Assembly: GCF_037477895.1 (NCBI RefSeq)
Contig: NZ_CP132744.1
Coordinates: 1,798,001 to 1,862,000, forward strand
DNA length: 64,000 nt
Source of the DNA: Mycetohabitans endofungorum
Lineage (GTDB): Bacteria > Pseudomonadota > Gammaproteobacteria > Burkholderiales > Burkholderiaceae
Direction: 5' to 3'
Each line of letters opens with the position of its first letter. Position 1 is the first letter of the stretch. This document shows, piece by piece, positions 37,923 through 47,064 of this stretch. The notes under the pieces are model-generated. The model did no database searches and was not told where the DNA came from. It saw only the letters and a program-made list of their open reading frames with translations. The position numbers and the translations under genes are program-made.

Positions 37923-39428
37923 GTGCGATCCGTCCGACGTTTCACCACGCTGACTCCCGTAATTTTTGCAAGTTACTTGATTATTGCGGGCTGTGCGAGT
38001 ACCCATGGCATTGCTCCTCATGCCAAGCCGGTTGACGCCGGTCAGCTCGATGTGTCCCAGGCCGTGCGTGCGGCAAGCGTCGATGCACAGTGGCCGAACG
38101 AGCAATGGTGGAAAATGTACCTTGATCCGCAGCTCGATCAGTGGATCGCCGACGCGCTGGCCGGCTCGCCCAGCTTGGCGATGACTCGGGATCGCGTACG
38201 GCAGGCGCAGGCGATAGCCGGCGTTGCGCAGGCCGATCTCTCGCCTCAACTCAACGGCAATCTGTCGATAACGCGGCAGCACTGGCCCGACAATGTGTAT
38301 TACGGTCCTGGGCCGCTAGCGCACGCCGATACGTGGAACAACACGATCGGACTGTCGTTGTCGTATAGCCTAGACCTGTGGGGACACGATGAGAAGGCCG
38401 CCGAACGCGCACTCGACGCGGCGCGCATGCAGGCGGTCGATGCCCGGGCGGCGCAACTTGAACTCGCGGTCAACATCGTGCGCGCCTACATCAAGCTGTC
38501 GCTCGCGTTCGCGCAACGGGACATCGCCGCGCAGACGCTGGCGCACGAGCAGTCGATTGTCGACATTGCGCGACGGCGGCTGCAAGGCGGTATCGGTACC
38601 CAATTGGAACTTACGCAGGCACAAGCTCCGCTGCCTCAACGCGAACGCCAGATCGCGGCATTCGACGAACAGATCGCGCTCCTACGCAACCAGCTTGCCG
38701 CGCTGGCCGGCAAAGGCCCGGGAGCGGGCGCCGCGCTGCAACGTCCGACGCTCTCGCTCCAGACGCCGGTGAGCCTGCCATCAAACTTGCCTGCCGAGTT
38801 GCTCGGTCATCGGCCGGACGTGGTCGCCGCGCGCTGGCGCGTGGCCGCCAACGCCGCGGGTGTCGACGTTGCCAGGACCGCCTTCTATCCGAACGTCAAT
38901 CTGCTGGCCTCGGTCGGCGCAATGTTCGTCGGCGGCGGGCCGCTGGCCTTTTTGCTGTCCCAAGCGCATGCTGCCACGGTGGGGCCAGCAATATCCCTGC
39001 CGATCTTCAACGGCGGGCGGCTGCGCGCCCAGCTGGATGCCGCCAGCGCCGGCTATGACCTGGCCGTCGATCAATACAATCAAACGCTGGTTGACGCATT
39101 AAAGGACATCGCGGACCAGATCGTCACGTTGAAATCGCTCGATATCCAGCAGGATGCAGCGCAGCGCGCGGTCGCCGTCGCCCAGCGCAGCTACGATCTG
39201 GCCTCCACCGGCTTTCGGCGCGGCTTGACCGACTACCTGTCCGTATTGAGCGCGCAAACCCAATTATTGCAGGCACAACAGGACGCCGAGATCATCCACG
39301 CATCGAAGTTGGCGGCGCGCGCGTCGTTGACGGCCGCGCTGGGTGGCGGACGGGTCGATCCGGGCGACGGCCCGTCCGACGAGGATCCACGCGTGCCCAA
39401 GGCCGTCGCCCGGCAGGCATCGCAATGA
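37923..39428 (+). CDS. NodT-family outer-membrane efflux lipoprotein
   Basis: The product is 501 residues with a GTG start. The signal peptide ends at a lipobox (LIIAGC, Cys23), so it is lipidated and inserted in the outer membrane. Two OEP repeats (about 75-260 and 290-475) form the trimeric TolC-like channel; the family block AELLGHRPDVVAARWRVAANA is present. It is the exit duct for the FUSC/HlyD pump encoded downstream. The stop overlaps the FUSC start (ATGA). Confidence 0.93.
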   Translation: MRSVRRFTTLTPVIFASYLIIAGCASTHGIAPHAKPVDAGQLDVSQAVRAASVDAQWPNEQWWKMYLDPQLDQWIADALAGSPSLAMTRDRVRQAQAIAGVAQADLSPQLNGNLSITRQHWPDNVYYGPGPLAHADTWNNTIGLSLSYSLDLWGHDEKAAERALDAARMQAVDARAAQLELAVNIVRAYIKLSLAFAQRDIAAQTLAHEQSIVDIARRRLQGGIGTQLELTQAQAPLPQRERQIAAFDEQIALLRNQLAALAGKGPGAGAALQRPTLSLQTPVSLPSNLPAELLGHRPDVVAARWRVAANAAGVDVARTAFYPNVNLLASVGAMFVGGGPLAFLLSQAHAATVGPAISLPIFNGGRLRAQLDAASAGYDLAVDQYNQTLVDALKDIADQIVTLKSLDIQQDAAQRAVAVAQRSYDLASTGFRRGLTDYLSVLSAQTQLLQAQQDAEIIHASKLAARASLTAALGGGRVDPGDGPSDEDPRVPKAVARQASQ

Positions 39429-41632
39429 GCAGCACCCCATCCGCGCTGGCTCGGTTAACGTCATCGTCCGCATGGCGCGACACGGTGCGCGACTGGTTAC
39501 GCATCGACGGCCGGGTATGGATTTATCTATTCAAGACCGTTGGCGCCGCGTTGCTTGCGCTGGGCGTGGCCATGAAGCTGGACTTACCGCAACCGCGTAC
39601 CGCGATGACGACCGTGTTCATTGTCATGCAGCCGCAAAGCGGGATGGTGCTCGCCAAAAGCTTTTACCGGATCGTGGGGACCGTGGTTGGCTCGGTCGTG
39701 ACGATCGCGCTGGTTTCACTATTTGCGCAACAGCGTGAACTGTTTTTGCTATCCGTATCGCTCTGGGTGGGCATTTGCACCTTTGGCGCGGCACGCAACC
39801 GCAACTTCCGCTCGTACGGGTTTGTGCTCGCCGGCTATACCGCCGCGCTGGTGGGCATTCCGGCCGCCCAGCATGCAGACGGCGCGTTCATGGCGGCCGT
39901 GACAAGGGTCACGGAGGTTACGCTGGGCATCTTGTGCGCTGGCGCCGTCAGCGCGCTGGTGCTGCCCCAGCACACCGCTGACGCGCTTCGCTCCACGGTC
40001 CAGGCGCGATACCTCGCGTTCGTCGAATTTGTATCGGACACGCTGGCGGGCCGGATTGACCGCTCTCGCGCCGAACGCACCAACGCACGTTTTGCCGCCG
40101 ATGTCGTCGGTTTAGAAGCGATGCGCAGCTTCGCAGTGTTCGAGGATCCGCGCAGCCGAATGCGCAGTGGCCGGCTGTCGAGGCTGAACACCGAGTTCAT
40201 GAATGCGTCGACACGCTTTCATGCGTTACACCAGTTGATGAACCGGATCCGGGCAGGCGGCCAGGTTCAGATTGTCGAGGCAATCGAACCGTATTTTCGC
40301 GAAGTCGCGCCGCTACTGCTGAAGGAAAGCGGCGAACCCGTGCGCAGCGCCGAGGATGCACAGCACGTGGCGACACAGCTGCAGGCGTTCAAGCAGACGT
40401 TGCCGCGCCGCATACGGGATACCCGAGCGCAGCTCGAACAGCGTGAAGGCATCGCGCTGCTGGACTTCGACACCGCAGCCGAGTTGCTGTACCGATTCGT
40501 CGAAGAGATGCACGCGTACGCGCTCACGTACGCGTCGCTGAGCACGGACCTTCACGAGCGCGAGTACGATGCACAACGCTACATCCCGCGCACCCATACC
40601 GTGGCGGCGGGCGTGGCTGGCGTGCGATCGGCCATCGCGATGTTGGTGTTCGCTGCATTCTGGATTGAGACCGCCTGGCCCAGCGGCGGCATGGCGGTGT
40701 TGAACGCAGCCGCCACGAGCGCGCTGGTCGCATCAATGCCGCAGCCCGCCAAGGGCGCCGCGCAGATGGCGATGGGTACGATGGTCGCGGTGCTCGCCGG
40801 TTTCATCGCGGTGTTCGGCCTCTTCCCGCACCTGGACGGCTACGTGTTGTTGTGCACCGCCCTTGCCCCCTTGCTGATGTTCGGCGTATTGATGTCCACG
40901 CGTCCAGGCTGGGCCGCGTTTGGCATGGGCTATTGCGTATTCTTTTGCTTCCTGGCTGGCCCCGACAACGTCGTGCGCTACGACCCTTCTTCGTACATAA
41001 ACGATGCCATCGCGCTAATTGCCGCGATGCTCGTCGTCGCGCTGATCAGTGCCGTACTATTGCCGCCGGCCAGTCCGTGGCTGCATAAGCAACTGCAGCG
41101 GACCCTGCTGCACCAGGTCGTGGACGCATGCAACGCTCGACTGAGCCGGGCCCGCCAATACTTGGAAAGCGGCACGCGTGACTTGCTGCACCAAGCCAAC
41201 GCAGTCACCGCGGATCGTCCGGACCTGCAAATGCGGATGCTATCGTGGACCTTTACCGTGCTCGAAGTCGGTCATGCCGTAATCGAATTACGCACGGAAC
41301 TCGACCGACTCCCCGCCGACCCCCGCTATTCGGCCAACATGCCGTGGCGGCAGGCCACGCAGCACATGCTGAACACACTGGCTGCCTTGTTCTCCGCACC
41401 CAGCCATCGACGGCTCGCCGACGCACGCGAGGCGACCGCGGCCAGTATTAACGCAGCGCTGGCCATGCTGCGCAGTGTCGTTAGGTCGCGCGATGACCGG
41501 CACAGGCTGCAACGTACTTTGAGCTATTTGCATTTCATCCGGACCGCTCTGCTCGATGCTCAATCTCCGCTCAGCGAGCTGACGCCCGGCCCGCATGGCC
41601 CTCACCGACGAGAGACTACCCATGCCGCGTGA
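39425..41632 (+). CDS. FUSC-family inner-membrane efflux pump (AaeB / fusaric-acid type)
   Basis: The product is 735 residues with two clusters of membrane helices (about 25-175 and 390-550), the usual FUSC duplication, separated by soluble helical stretches. The segments AMTTVFIVMQPQSGMVLAKSF and FWIETAWPSGGMAVLNAAATSA are typical. Relatives export aromatic carboxylic acids such as p-hydroxybenzoate or fusaric acid. Overlaps with both neighbouring genes show tight operon structure. The substrate is inferred from family only. Confidence 0.93.
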   Translation: MSSTPSALARLTSSSAWRDTVRDWLRIDGRVWIYLFKTVGAALLALGVAMKLDLPQPRTAMTTVFIVMQPQSGMVLAKSFYRIVGTVVGSVVTIALVSLFAQQRELFLLSVSLWVGICTFGAARNRNFRSYGFVLAGYTAALVGIPAAQHADGAFMAAVTRVTEVTLGILCAGAVSALVLPQHTADALRSTVQARYLAFVEFVSDTLAGRIDRSRAERTNARFAADVVGLEAMRSFAVFEDPRSRMRSGRLSRLNTEFMNASTRFHALHQLMNRIRAGGQVQIVEAIEPYFREVAPLLLKESGEPVRSAEDAQHVATQLQAFKQTLPRRIRDTRAQLEQREGIALLDFDTAAELLYRFVEEMHAYALTYASLSTDLHEREYDAQRYIPRTHTVAAGVAGVRSAIAMLVFAAFWIETAWPSGGMAVLNAAATSALVASMPQPAKGAAQMAMGTMVAVLAGFIAVFGLFPHLDGYVLLCTALAPLLMFGVLMSTRPGWAAFGMGYCVFFCFLAGPDNVVRYDPSSYINDAIALIAAMLVVALISAVLLPPASPWLHKQLQRTLLHQVVDACNARLSRARQYLESGTRDLLHQANAVTADRPDLQMRMLSWTFTVLEVGHAVIELRTELDRLPADPRYSANMPWRQATQHMLNTLAALFSAPSHRRLADAREATAASINAALAMLRSVVRSRDDRHRLQRTLSYLHFIRTALLDAQSPLSELTPGPHGPHRRETTHAA

Positions 41633-41822
41633 CATCGCATTGTTCGACGCCTACGTACCCATGCTCCTGCTCACTACGCTGGCCGGCACCGCGTTGACGT
41701 GGGTGCTTGATCGCGTATTGGCCTACTTTGGCGTGTATCGTCTGTTCTGGCACCCGTCGCTCGCCCGCGCGAGCCTGCTCACCGGTATCGTCTGCCTGTT
41801 CGGGCTCGCCGTTTATCGTTGA
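41622..41822 (+). CDS. DUF1656 (AaeX-like) small membrane protein
   Basis: The product is 66 residues from MPRDIALFDAYVPML; GAGAGAC precedes this ATG, so it is preferred over an in-frame ATG nine codons upstream. It has two transmembrane helices and the YVPMLLLTTLAGTAL-W and FWHPSLARASL blocks of DUF1656. It always accompanies FUSC pumps and HlyD adaptors. It overlaps the pump gene by 11 bases. The role in the complex is unknown. Confidence 0.9.
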   Translation: MPRDIALFDAYVPMLLLTTLAGTALTWVLDRVLAYFGVYRLFWHPSLARASLLTGIVCLFGLAVYR

Positions 41823-41840
41823 ACTCAAAAAGAGTCGGAC

Positions 41841-42728
41841 ATGAAACTTCGCCGTATCTTCAGCTTCTTTGCGACTATCGCGATCTTCGCCATTGCCGTG
41901 CTGCTCGGTCGCGCGTTGTGGGTCCACTACATGGATTCGCCCTGGACCCGCGATGGACGTGTCAGAGCGGAGATTATCAATATCGCGCCGGACGTATCGG
42001 GGCAGATTGTCGAGTTTCCGGTGCGGGACAATCAGTTCGTGCATCGCGGCGACGTCCTGATGCGCATCGATCCGAACCATTACCGCATCGCCGTCCAGCA
42101 AGCCGAGGCACTAGTCGCGGCACGCAAGGCGGATCTACAGATGCGCCGTGACGATGCCGCCCGACGCCGGGATCTGGACGCACTGGTTGTTTCGAAGGAA
42201 AACCGCGAAAATGCTGTGATCCAAGCCGCCAGCGCCCAGGCCCAATATGAACAGGCGCTCGCGCAGCTCGCCGCGGCGAAGCTGAACCTGGAGCGCACGA
42301 CCGTGGTCGCGCCAGTGGATGGCTATGTGACAAACTTGAATGCCTATCGCGGCGATTACGCCATCGCCGGGCAGCCTAAGCTGGCGCTCGTTGACAGCCA
42401 CTCGTTCTGGGTCTACGGCTATTTTGAGGAAACCAAGATCCCGCTGCTTAAAATCGGCGACCCGGCCGAGATGCGACTGATGAGCGGCGCGGTATTGAAA
42501 GGCCATGTCGAAGGGATCTCGCGCGGCATCGCCGACCGCGATAACCCGATGAGCCGCGAACTGCTTGCCGACGTCAATCCAACCTTCAACTGGGTCCGTC
42601 TTGCGCAGCGTGTTCCAGTACGCATCCATATCGATCAGGTGCCCGACGGCTTGATTCTGTCCGCCGGCACGACCTGCACGGTGGTGGTCATGCCGGCCGC
42701 GGCAACCGACGCCGGGCCGCGCACGTAG
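41841..42728 (+). CDS. HlyD/AaeA-type periplasmic adaptor of the efflux pump
   Basis: The product is 295 residues. One N-terminal transmembrane helix (about 8-28) is followed by a biotinyl-lipoyl-like half (TRDGRVRAEIINIAPDVSGQI), an alpha-hairpin (about 75-140), the second lipoyl half (TTVVAPVDGYVTNLNAYRGDY) and a beta-barrel. It links the FUSC pump to the outer-membrane NodT channel. It is the last gene of the four-gene operon. Confidence 0.93.
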   Translation: MKLRRIFSFFATIAIFAIAVLLGRALWVHYMDSPWTRDGRVRAEIINIAPDVSGQIVEFPVRDNQFVHRGDVLMRIDPNHYRIAVQQAEALVAARKADLQMRRDDAARRRDLDALVVSKENRENAVIQAASAQAQYEQALAQLAAAKLNLERTTVVAPVDGYVTNLNAYRGDYAIAGQPKLALVDSHSFWVYGYFEETKIPLLKIGDPAEMRLMSGAVLKGHVEGISRGIADRDNPMSRELLADVNPTFNWVRLAQRVPVRIHIDQVPDGLILSAGTTCTVVVMPAAATDAGPRT

Positions 42729-43265
42729 TCAGGCAGTCAGGCGGTGGGCAGCGCCGACCCCACTGCGATGGCCCGCATTGATACCCTCTGGCTGACGACG
42801 AAGCCAGTTGATACGCAAGCCAGAGACGTTCCACCCGGACCGAGGGCCAGCAGGAGATTGCGATTGCGCTCAATTTCGAACCACTGTGAGCGCTGGTGAG
42901 CAAGCTCGCCTGGCAGATGCTTGCTCACGGTCACGCGACCACCGACGTGTAATACCCCGGAAGCCGTGAACGACGGGTGGCAAGCTTCGCGAGATTTTCG
43001 CCAGATTGGTTCCAAGTCGACAATTTCAAATAAAAATGATTATTGGGGCGTGGCCGTGTTTTCCGCAGTGGCCATTGTTTCATGCTCAGCGCGGACAAGC
43101 GGATTGGACTGCTCCATAACGCAACACATTGCCTCAAATGACAACAATGCGCATGACACATCCCAAGGAGAGCGCTTGAAAAATCGTCCATTCGGACGCT
43201 GGTACGGTTCGTGCGTCAACCCTTTGGCCACAAGATAGTAAGCCCCCCAAAAACTCGGAGACGCA
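42729..43265. other. Intergenic region with a possible IstB-like scrap
   Basis: No complete gene is visible. A minus-strand frame (42737-43015) contains WFEIERNRNLLLALGPGGTSLA, which faintly recalls the Walker A region of IstB-type ATPases but lacks the GK[ST] core. The part next to the alcohol dehydrogenase (43016-43265) has no recognisable element beyond a ribosome-binding site. Confidence 0.4.
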
Positions 43266-44438
43266 ATGAGCTACCTAAACATCGCTGATCGTACCGACAG
43301 CTTTTTCATTCCCTGCGTGACCCTCATCGGACCGGGGTGTGCACGCGAAACCGGTGCTCGAGCCAAGTCGCTCGGCGCAAAAAAAGCGCTTATCGTGACG
43401 GATACCGGCCTGCACAAGATGGGGATCTCCGAGATCATCTCAGGCTACCTTCGTGAGGCTGGGCTTCAAGCCGTGATCTTTCCAGGTGCCGAACCCAATC
43501 CGACCGACATCAATGTCCACGACGGTGTCAAGCTGTTCGAGCAAGAAGGTTGTGACTTCATCGTCTCGCTGGGTGGCGGCTCGTCGCACGACTGCGCAAA
43601 AGGCATCGGGCTGGTCACCGCCGGCGGCGGACATATCCGCGACTACGAAGGTATCGACAAATCAACGGTGCCCATGACGCCGTTGATTTCTATTAACACG
43701 ACGGCCGGCACTGCGGCAGAGATGACGCGATTCTGCATCATCACCAACTCAAGCAACCACGTCAAAATGGCCATCGTCGATTGGCGCTGTACTCCGCTCA
43801 TTGCGATCGACGATCCGCGCCTGATGGTGGCGATGCCACCGGCATTGACCGCTGCGACCGGCATGGACGCGTTGACCCACGCAGTGGAAGCCTACGTCTC
43901 CACCGCAGCCACACCGATTACCGACGCGTGCGCCGAAAAGGCAATCGCTCTGATCGGCGCATGGCTGCCGAAGGCAGTGGCGAACGGCGAATCCATGGAA
44001 GCACGTGCCGCAATGTGCTATGCGCAGTACCTCGCCGGCATGGCGTTCAACAATGCGTCGCTCGGCTATGTGCATGCGATGGCACATCAGCTCGGCGGGT
44101 TTTACAACCTGCCGCACGGAGTCTGCAATGCGATCCTGCTGCCGCACGTGTGCGAGTTTAACCTTATCGCCGCGCCAGAGCGCTTTGCCACCATCGCTGC
44201 GCTGCTCGGCGTAAATACCACCGGGCTCAGTACAGTCGACGCTGCGCGGGCTGCTGTAACAGCGATCCGGAACTTATCCGCGTCCGTCGGTATCCCGTCG
44301 GGCCTGGCTAGCCTGGGCGTGAAGGCACACGATCATGAAGTTATGGCTAGCAATGCGCAGAAGGACGCATGCATGCTGACCAATCCTCGCAAAGCAACCC
44401 TCGCCCAAGTCATCGCAATCTTCGAAGCCGCGATGTAA
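43266..44438 (+). CDS. Iron-containing alcohol dehydrogenase
   Basis: The product is 390 residues of the Fe-ADH group III family. The NAD-binding part shows VSLGGGSSHDCAKGIG near residue 100 (GGGSxxD) and TTAGTAAEMT. The metal ligands lie in MDALTHAVEAYVS, HAMAHQLGGFYNLPHG and the following NAILLPHV. Relatives oxidise primary alcohols including methanol or reduce aldehydes with NAD(H). CGGAG precedes the ATG. It is a single-gene unit with no linked pathway genes. Confidence 0.94.
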   Translation: MSYLNIADRTDSFFIPCVTLIGPGCARETGARAKSLGAKKALIVTDTGLHKMGISEIISGYLREAGLQAVIFPGAEPNPTDINVHDGVKLFEQEGCDFIVSLGGGSSHDCAKGIGLVTAGGGHIRDYEGIDKSTVPMTPLISINTTAGTAAEMTRFCIITNSSNHVKMAIVDWRCTPLIAIDDPRLMVAMPPALTAATGMDALTHAVEAYVSTAATPITDACAEKAIALIGAWLPKAVANGESMEARAAMCYAQYLAGMAFNNASLGYVHAMAHQLGGFYNLPHGVCNAILLPHVCEFNLIAAPERFATIAALLGVNTTGLSTVDAARAAVTAIRNLSASVGIPSGLASLGVKAHDHEVMASNAQKDACMLTNPRKATLAQVIAIFEAAM

Positions 44439-44720
44439 ACCGAATCCCGCCTTCAACAGGGAATTGCAAGGAACAAAAAAGCTGCATGCGAACTTTGACG
44501 GACCGGGCCTTGGGCGCCGTGCTATCTCCGTGCTAAAGAAGCATGTTTTTCGACATGTTCTACCATCGGGTGTCTGTACCCATCGATTTCAAGATGGACG
44601 CGGCGCCCGCCCGTATACAGAGGATGGCTTAAGACGGAGTTCACCAAGAGTTTGTAGTAAACCGTAAAACGATGATGCAATAAGCGTTCAATAAAACTAG
44701 AGATCGTGAATAACGCCGGG

Positions 44721-44954
44721 ATGTCATTGCGGTTGCTTATCGATAAATGGTTCTCGCCCACTCTTGAGACGTCCATTCGAATTGCACGCTTCAGCCGCAT
44801 GCATTCCAATCAGCGGCGCTACGTATGCATAGAAGCCTTAAGGCCGACAGGCGTGCAGACCGTGTTCTTTTTCAGGCACGACGACGGCTCATGGCAAGTG
44901 TTTCCGCCCGCGGCGAAACAGCCTACGATGCGGGTGACCCAAGGCGGAATTTAA
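44721..44954 (+). CDS. Small uncharacterised protein
   Basis: The product is 77 residues from MSLRLLIDKWFSPTLE; a GTG five codons upstream is an alternative start, and neither has a good Shine-Dalgarno. The C-terminal half (RRYVCIEALRPTGVQTVFFFR, then HDDGSWQVFPP) reads like a compact beta-rich domain, which makes the frame likely to be real. I believe similar short proteins exist in Burkholderia relatives but cannot name a family. It stands alone between the alcohol dehydrogenase and IS debris. Confidence 0.5.
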   Translation: MSLRLLIDKWFSPTLETSIRIARFSRMHSNQRRYVCIEALRPTGVQTVFFFRHDDGSWQVFPPAAKQPTMRVTQGGI

Positions 44955-45669
44955 TGATCACTCGGGCAATGAACCGTAAGTCGATACGGTCGGACACCAA
45001 CTAGGCTCGACGGGCCATGGCAGAAGGTTGGGTAATGATGGGCGTTAGGCGGTCGTGGTCCGTTGTAGAACCGCCAGCGCTTGTTGAGCAACTTAGCCTA
45101 AACTCAATGGTCGACCTGCGAAAAAGGCGCTCCAACCATGGAGAAGCGTAAACGGCATTTTGAGACCGCATTGACGATCAAAACTTGGCCTCGAAGAACC
45201 GCTGATTTGCGAAATCAAGGTCAAAGGCATTGGGATCGAATTTGTTAACCGGCGCTTCAGTAGCCGCGGGTACGGCACGCATGCCTGGGCGAGCTGATCC
45301 AGATTGACGGCAGCGAGCATTCGTGGTTTGAGGAGCGCGCGCTACAGTGCACGCTGCTGGTGTACGTGGACAATGCGACGAGCCGGCTGGATTCAAATCT
45401 AGCCGGTTGATGCATACTTCGCGACGCTGCCTGCGATCAAATCGGCAGCATGACTGCCCCGGATGTTCCACTTAAAATCTTAAAACACTGTCCGCACACC
45501 GCGGCCACTTCTTTTCGTCGAACACCGCTTAGCGCTTGATCGTCAAGTACATCGACGATATCTTACTTGGTATCAGCGTAGAAATTTGACACAAACTTGC
45601 GAGCGCAGTTTTTAAGCCACGGCCGGGCAGCGAAAAAGCGATACATAGTCGCCTCTACTAGGAGGGGAA
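44955..45669. other. Gene-poor stretch with an ISNCY scrap
   Basis: Apart from the transposase fragment at 45288-45410 I see no gene, RNA or clear regulatory site. No TTCG-N16-TTCG box precedes the effector candidate at 45670; isolated TTCG half sites occur near 45418 and 45514 only. Confidence 0.45.
45288..45410 (+). pseudogene. ISNCY-type transposase core fragment
   Basis: The frame encodes GELIQIDGSEHSWFEERALQ, then CTLLVYVDNATSRL, the first Asp region of the integrase-like DDE core of ISNCY transposases (GELxQIDGSxHxWFE, LxVxVDDATSRL). It then reads into unrelated codons and stops at 45408-45410. Both the HTH half and the rest of the core are missing. Confidence 0.75.
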
Positions 45670-47034
45670 ATGAAGCGGAAACGGACATACTCAGAGTCGG
45701 AACCGATACACGCCTTGCCGAATAAACGCGCTCGACATTGGACAGAGCGAAGTCGGCAACGCAAGCTTTCGGAGCCCACGCTGGCATCAGATGCGCTACA
45801 AGATGCGCAGCAGCGCGATTTTCATCAGCGTACCATCGAATTAGTCCGCAAAAGCCTAGCGGGTTTCGCCCAGCCACCGCAGCGTCGATTACCCGAGCTG
45901 GAAGAAAAAAGCTTCTATTATGATGATCAGCACGATGCTAACAGGCCTGATATCGTTTATCAGGTAAAATATGGGCCTGCGGCCGCTATTAGTGACACAG
46001 ATAAGCAGTGGCTTAAGCAATATTATGGTGAAAATGTTAGTAAGCGCTACACTCAATATAACTCGAAACGACCTTTTTATGCCGAGGCAGCACAACAAAC
46101 GGGTCGCCCACTAACCCACCAGGAAGCTGCAGTGAATGAAGGCAAAGACCCTGGATCAACAAGCATTAACCACCTCATTGCGAGCGCAACCGGTCAGCAT
46201 TTGATGAATCAAATGACATTACTGTACAGAGCGGGCGCGCAACAGTTCGAAGAAGCGGAAAAAGCGCAAAATCAGCAAGATGATAATATCGGAGAGGATG
46301 AGGCTAAATCTATCTGGAAACAAAAACGGGCGGGACTGGCAAAGCAGGCGGCAGCGATGGGCCGGCTACGCGGGTTCGGCCGTGCGATTTTGGCCGATGA
46401 ATATACTCGCCATGGTTATGGTACTGAATTACGTGATGTGTGGGTTGCCACCGATTACAATGCCAATATCCTAAAACGCAACCGGATGGCTGCCGACATC
46501 CAAAGGGCTTTTGAGGGAAAAACGCCGGCGGATCGACTCCAAGCCTATAAAAATTTTATGGCTAATACGTTCGACTCTACCGGCAATCTCCGGCTCGGTC
46601 ACGGCAAAGGAAATGGCCGAGTCTCTACGGGTTTCGATATGCCGGTCACAGAGAAGTCAACACCGACACCTCGCGGACGACGTTTATTTGAAGCGAACTA
46701 TAATTATGGCATGCCTGAAATGCAAGTATCGGGTAAGGTGGACAATTTTAAACCCGGCATGTTTACCACTGCCCAAAAAACAGGAGAGCCCGAACAAAAT
46801 TTAACGAGTAGCCAATGGGCGCCCCGTCCGCCTAATTTATTTCAGCAGATCGCAAAATATATTGCTGCATCTAACACCCGCCTTGCAAAGCCCAGCGCAA
46901 CGCGTGCAGATTTGTCAAACGCACAAGCAACCAACCACTTTTGGTTTGCTACTCTGCGCCAGAGGATGCAACCGCAAAAACTGCACGAGTTAATTGCGTG
47001 GACGCGATTTCGCTCTCCGCCAAACGATTTTTGA
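45670..47034 (+). CDS. Candidate secreted effector with basic, NLS-like N-terminus
   Basis: The product is 454 residues with a very strong Shine-Dalgarno (AGGAGGGG). There is no signal peptide or membrane helix. The N-terminus has two basic clusters (KRKR at 2-5, NKRAR at 18-22) and a Ser/Gln-rich stretch, compatible with type III secretion and nuclear targeting in a host. The middle is helical (GQHLMNQMTLLYRAGAQQFEE, then GRLRGFGRAILADEY). I recognise no enzymatic motif. Its AT content is higher than that of the housekeeping genes, and IS debris lies on both sides, so horizontal transfer is likely. The effector assignment is inference from composition and context. Confidence 0.55.
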   Translation: MKRKRTYSESEPIHALPNKRARHWTERSRQRKLSEPTLASDALQDAQQRDFHQRTIELVRKSLAGFAQPPQRRLPELEEKSFYYDDQHDANRPDIVYQVKYGPAAAISDTDKQWLKQYYGENVSKRYTQYNSKRPFYAEAAQQTGRPLTHQEAAVNEGKDPGSTSINHLIASATGQHLMNQMTLLYRAGAQQFEEAEKAQNQQDDNIGEDEAKSIWKQKRAGLAKQAAAMGRLRGFGRAILADEYTRHGYGTELRDVWVATDYNANILKRNRMAADIQRAFEGKTPADRLQAYKNFMANTFDSTGNLRLGHGKGNGRVSTGFDMPVTEKSTPTPRGRRLFEANYNYGMPEMQVSGKVDNFKPGMFTTAQKTGEPEQNLTSSQWAPRPPNLFQQIAKYIAASNTRLAKPSATRADLSNAQATNHFWFATLRQRMQPQKLHELIAWTRFRSPPNDF

Positions 47035-47064
47035 TGCCGACAGGCCGCCCCACCTCATCGCCTA

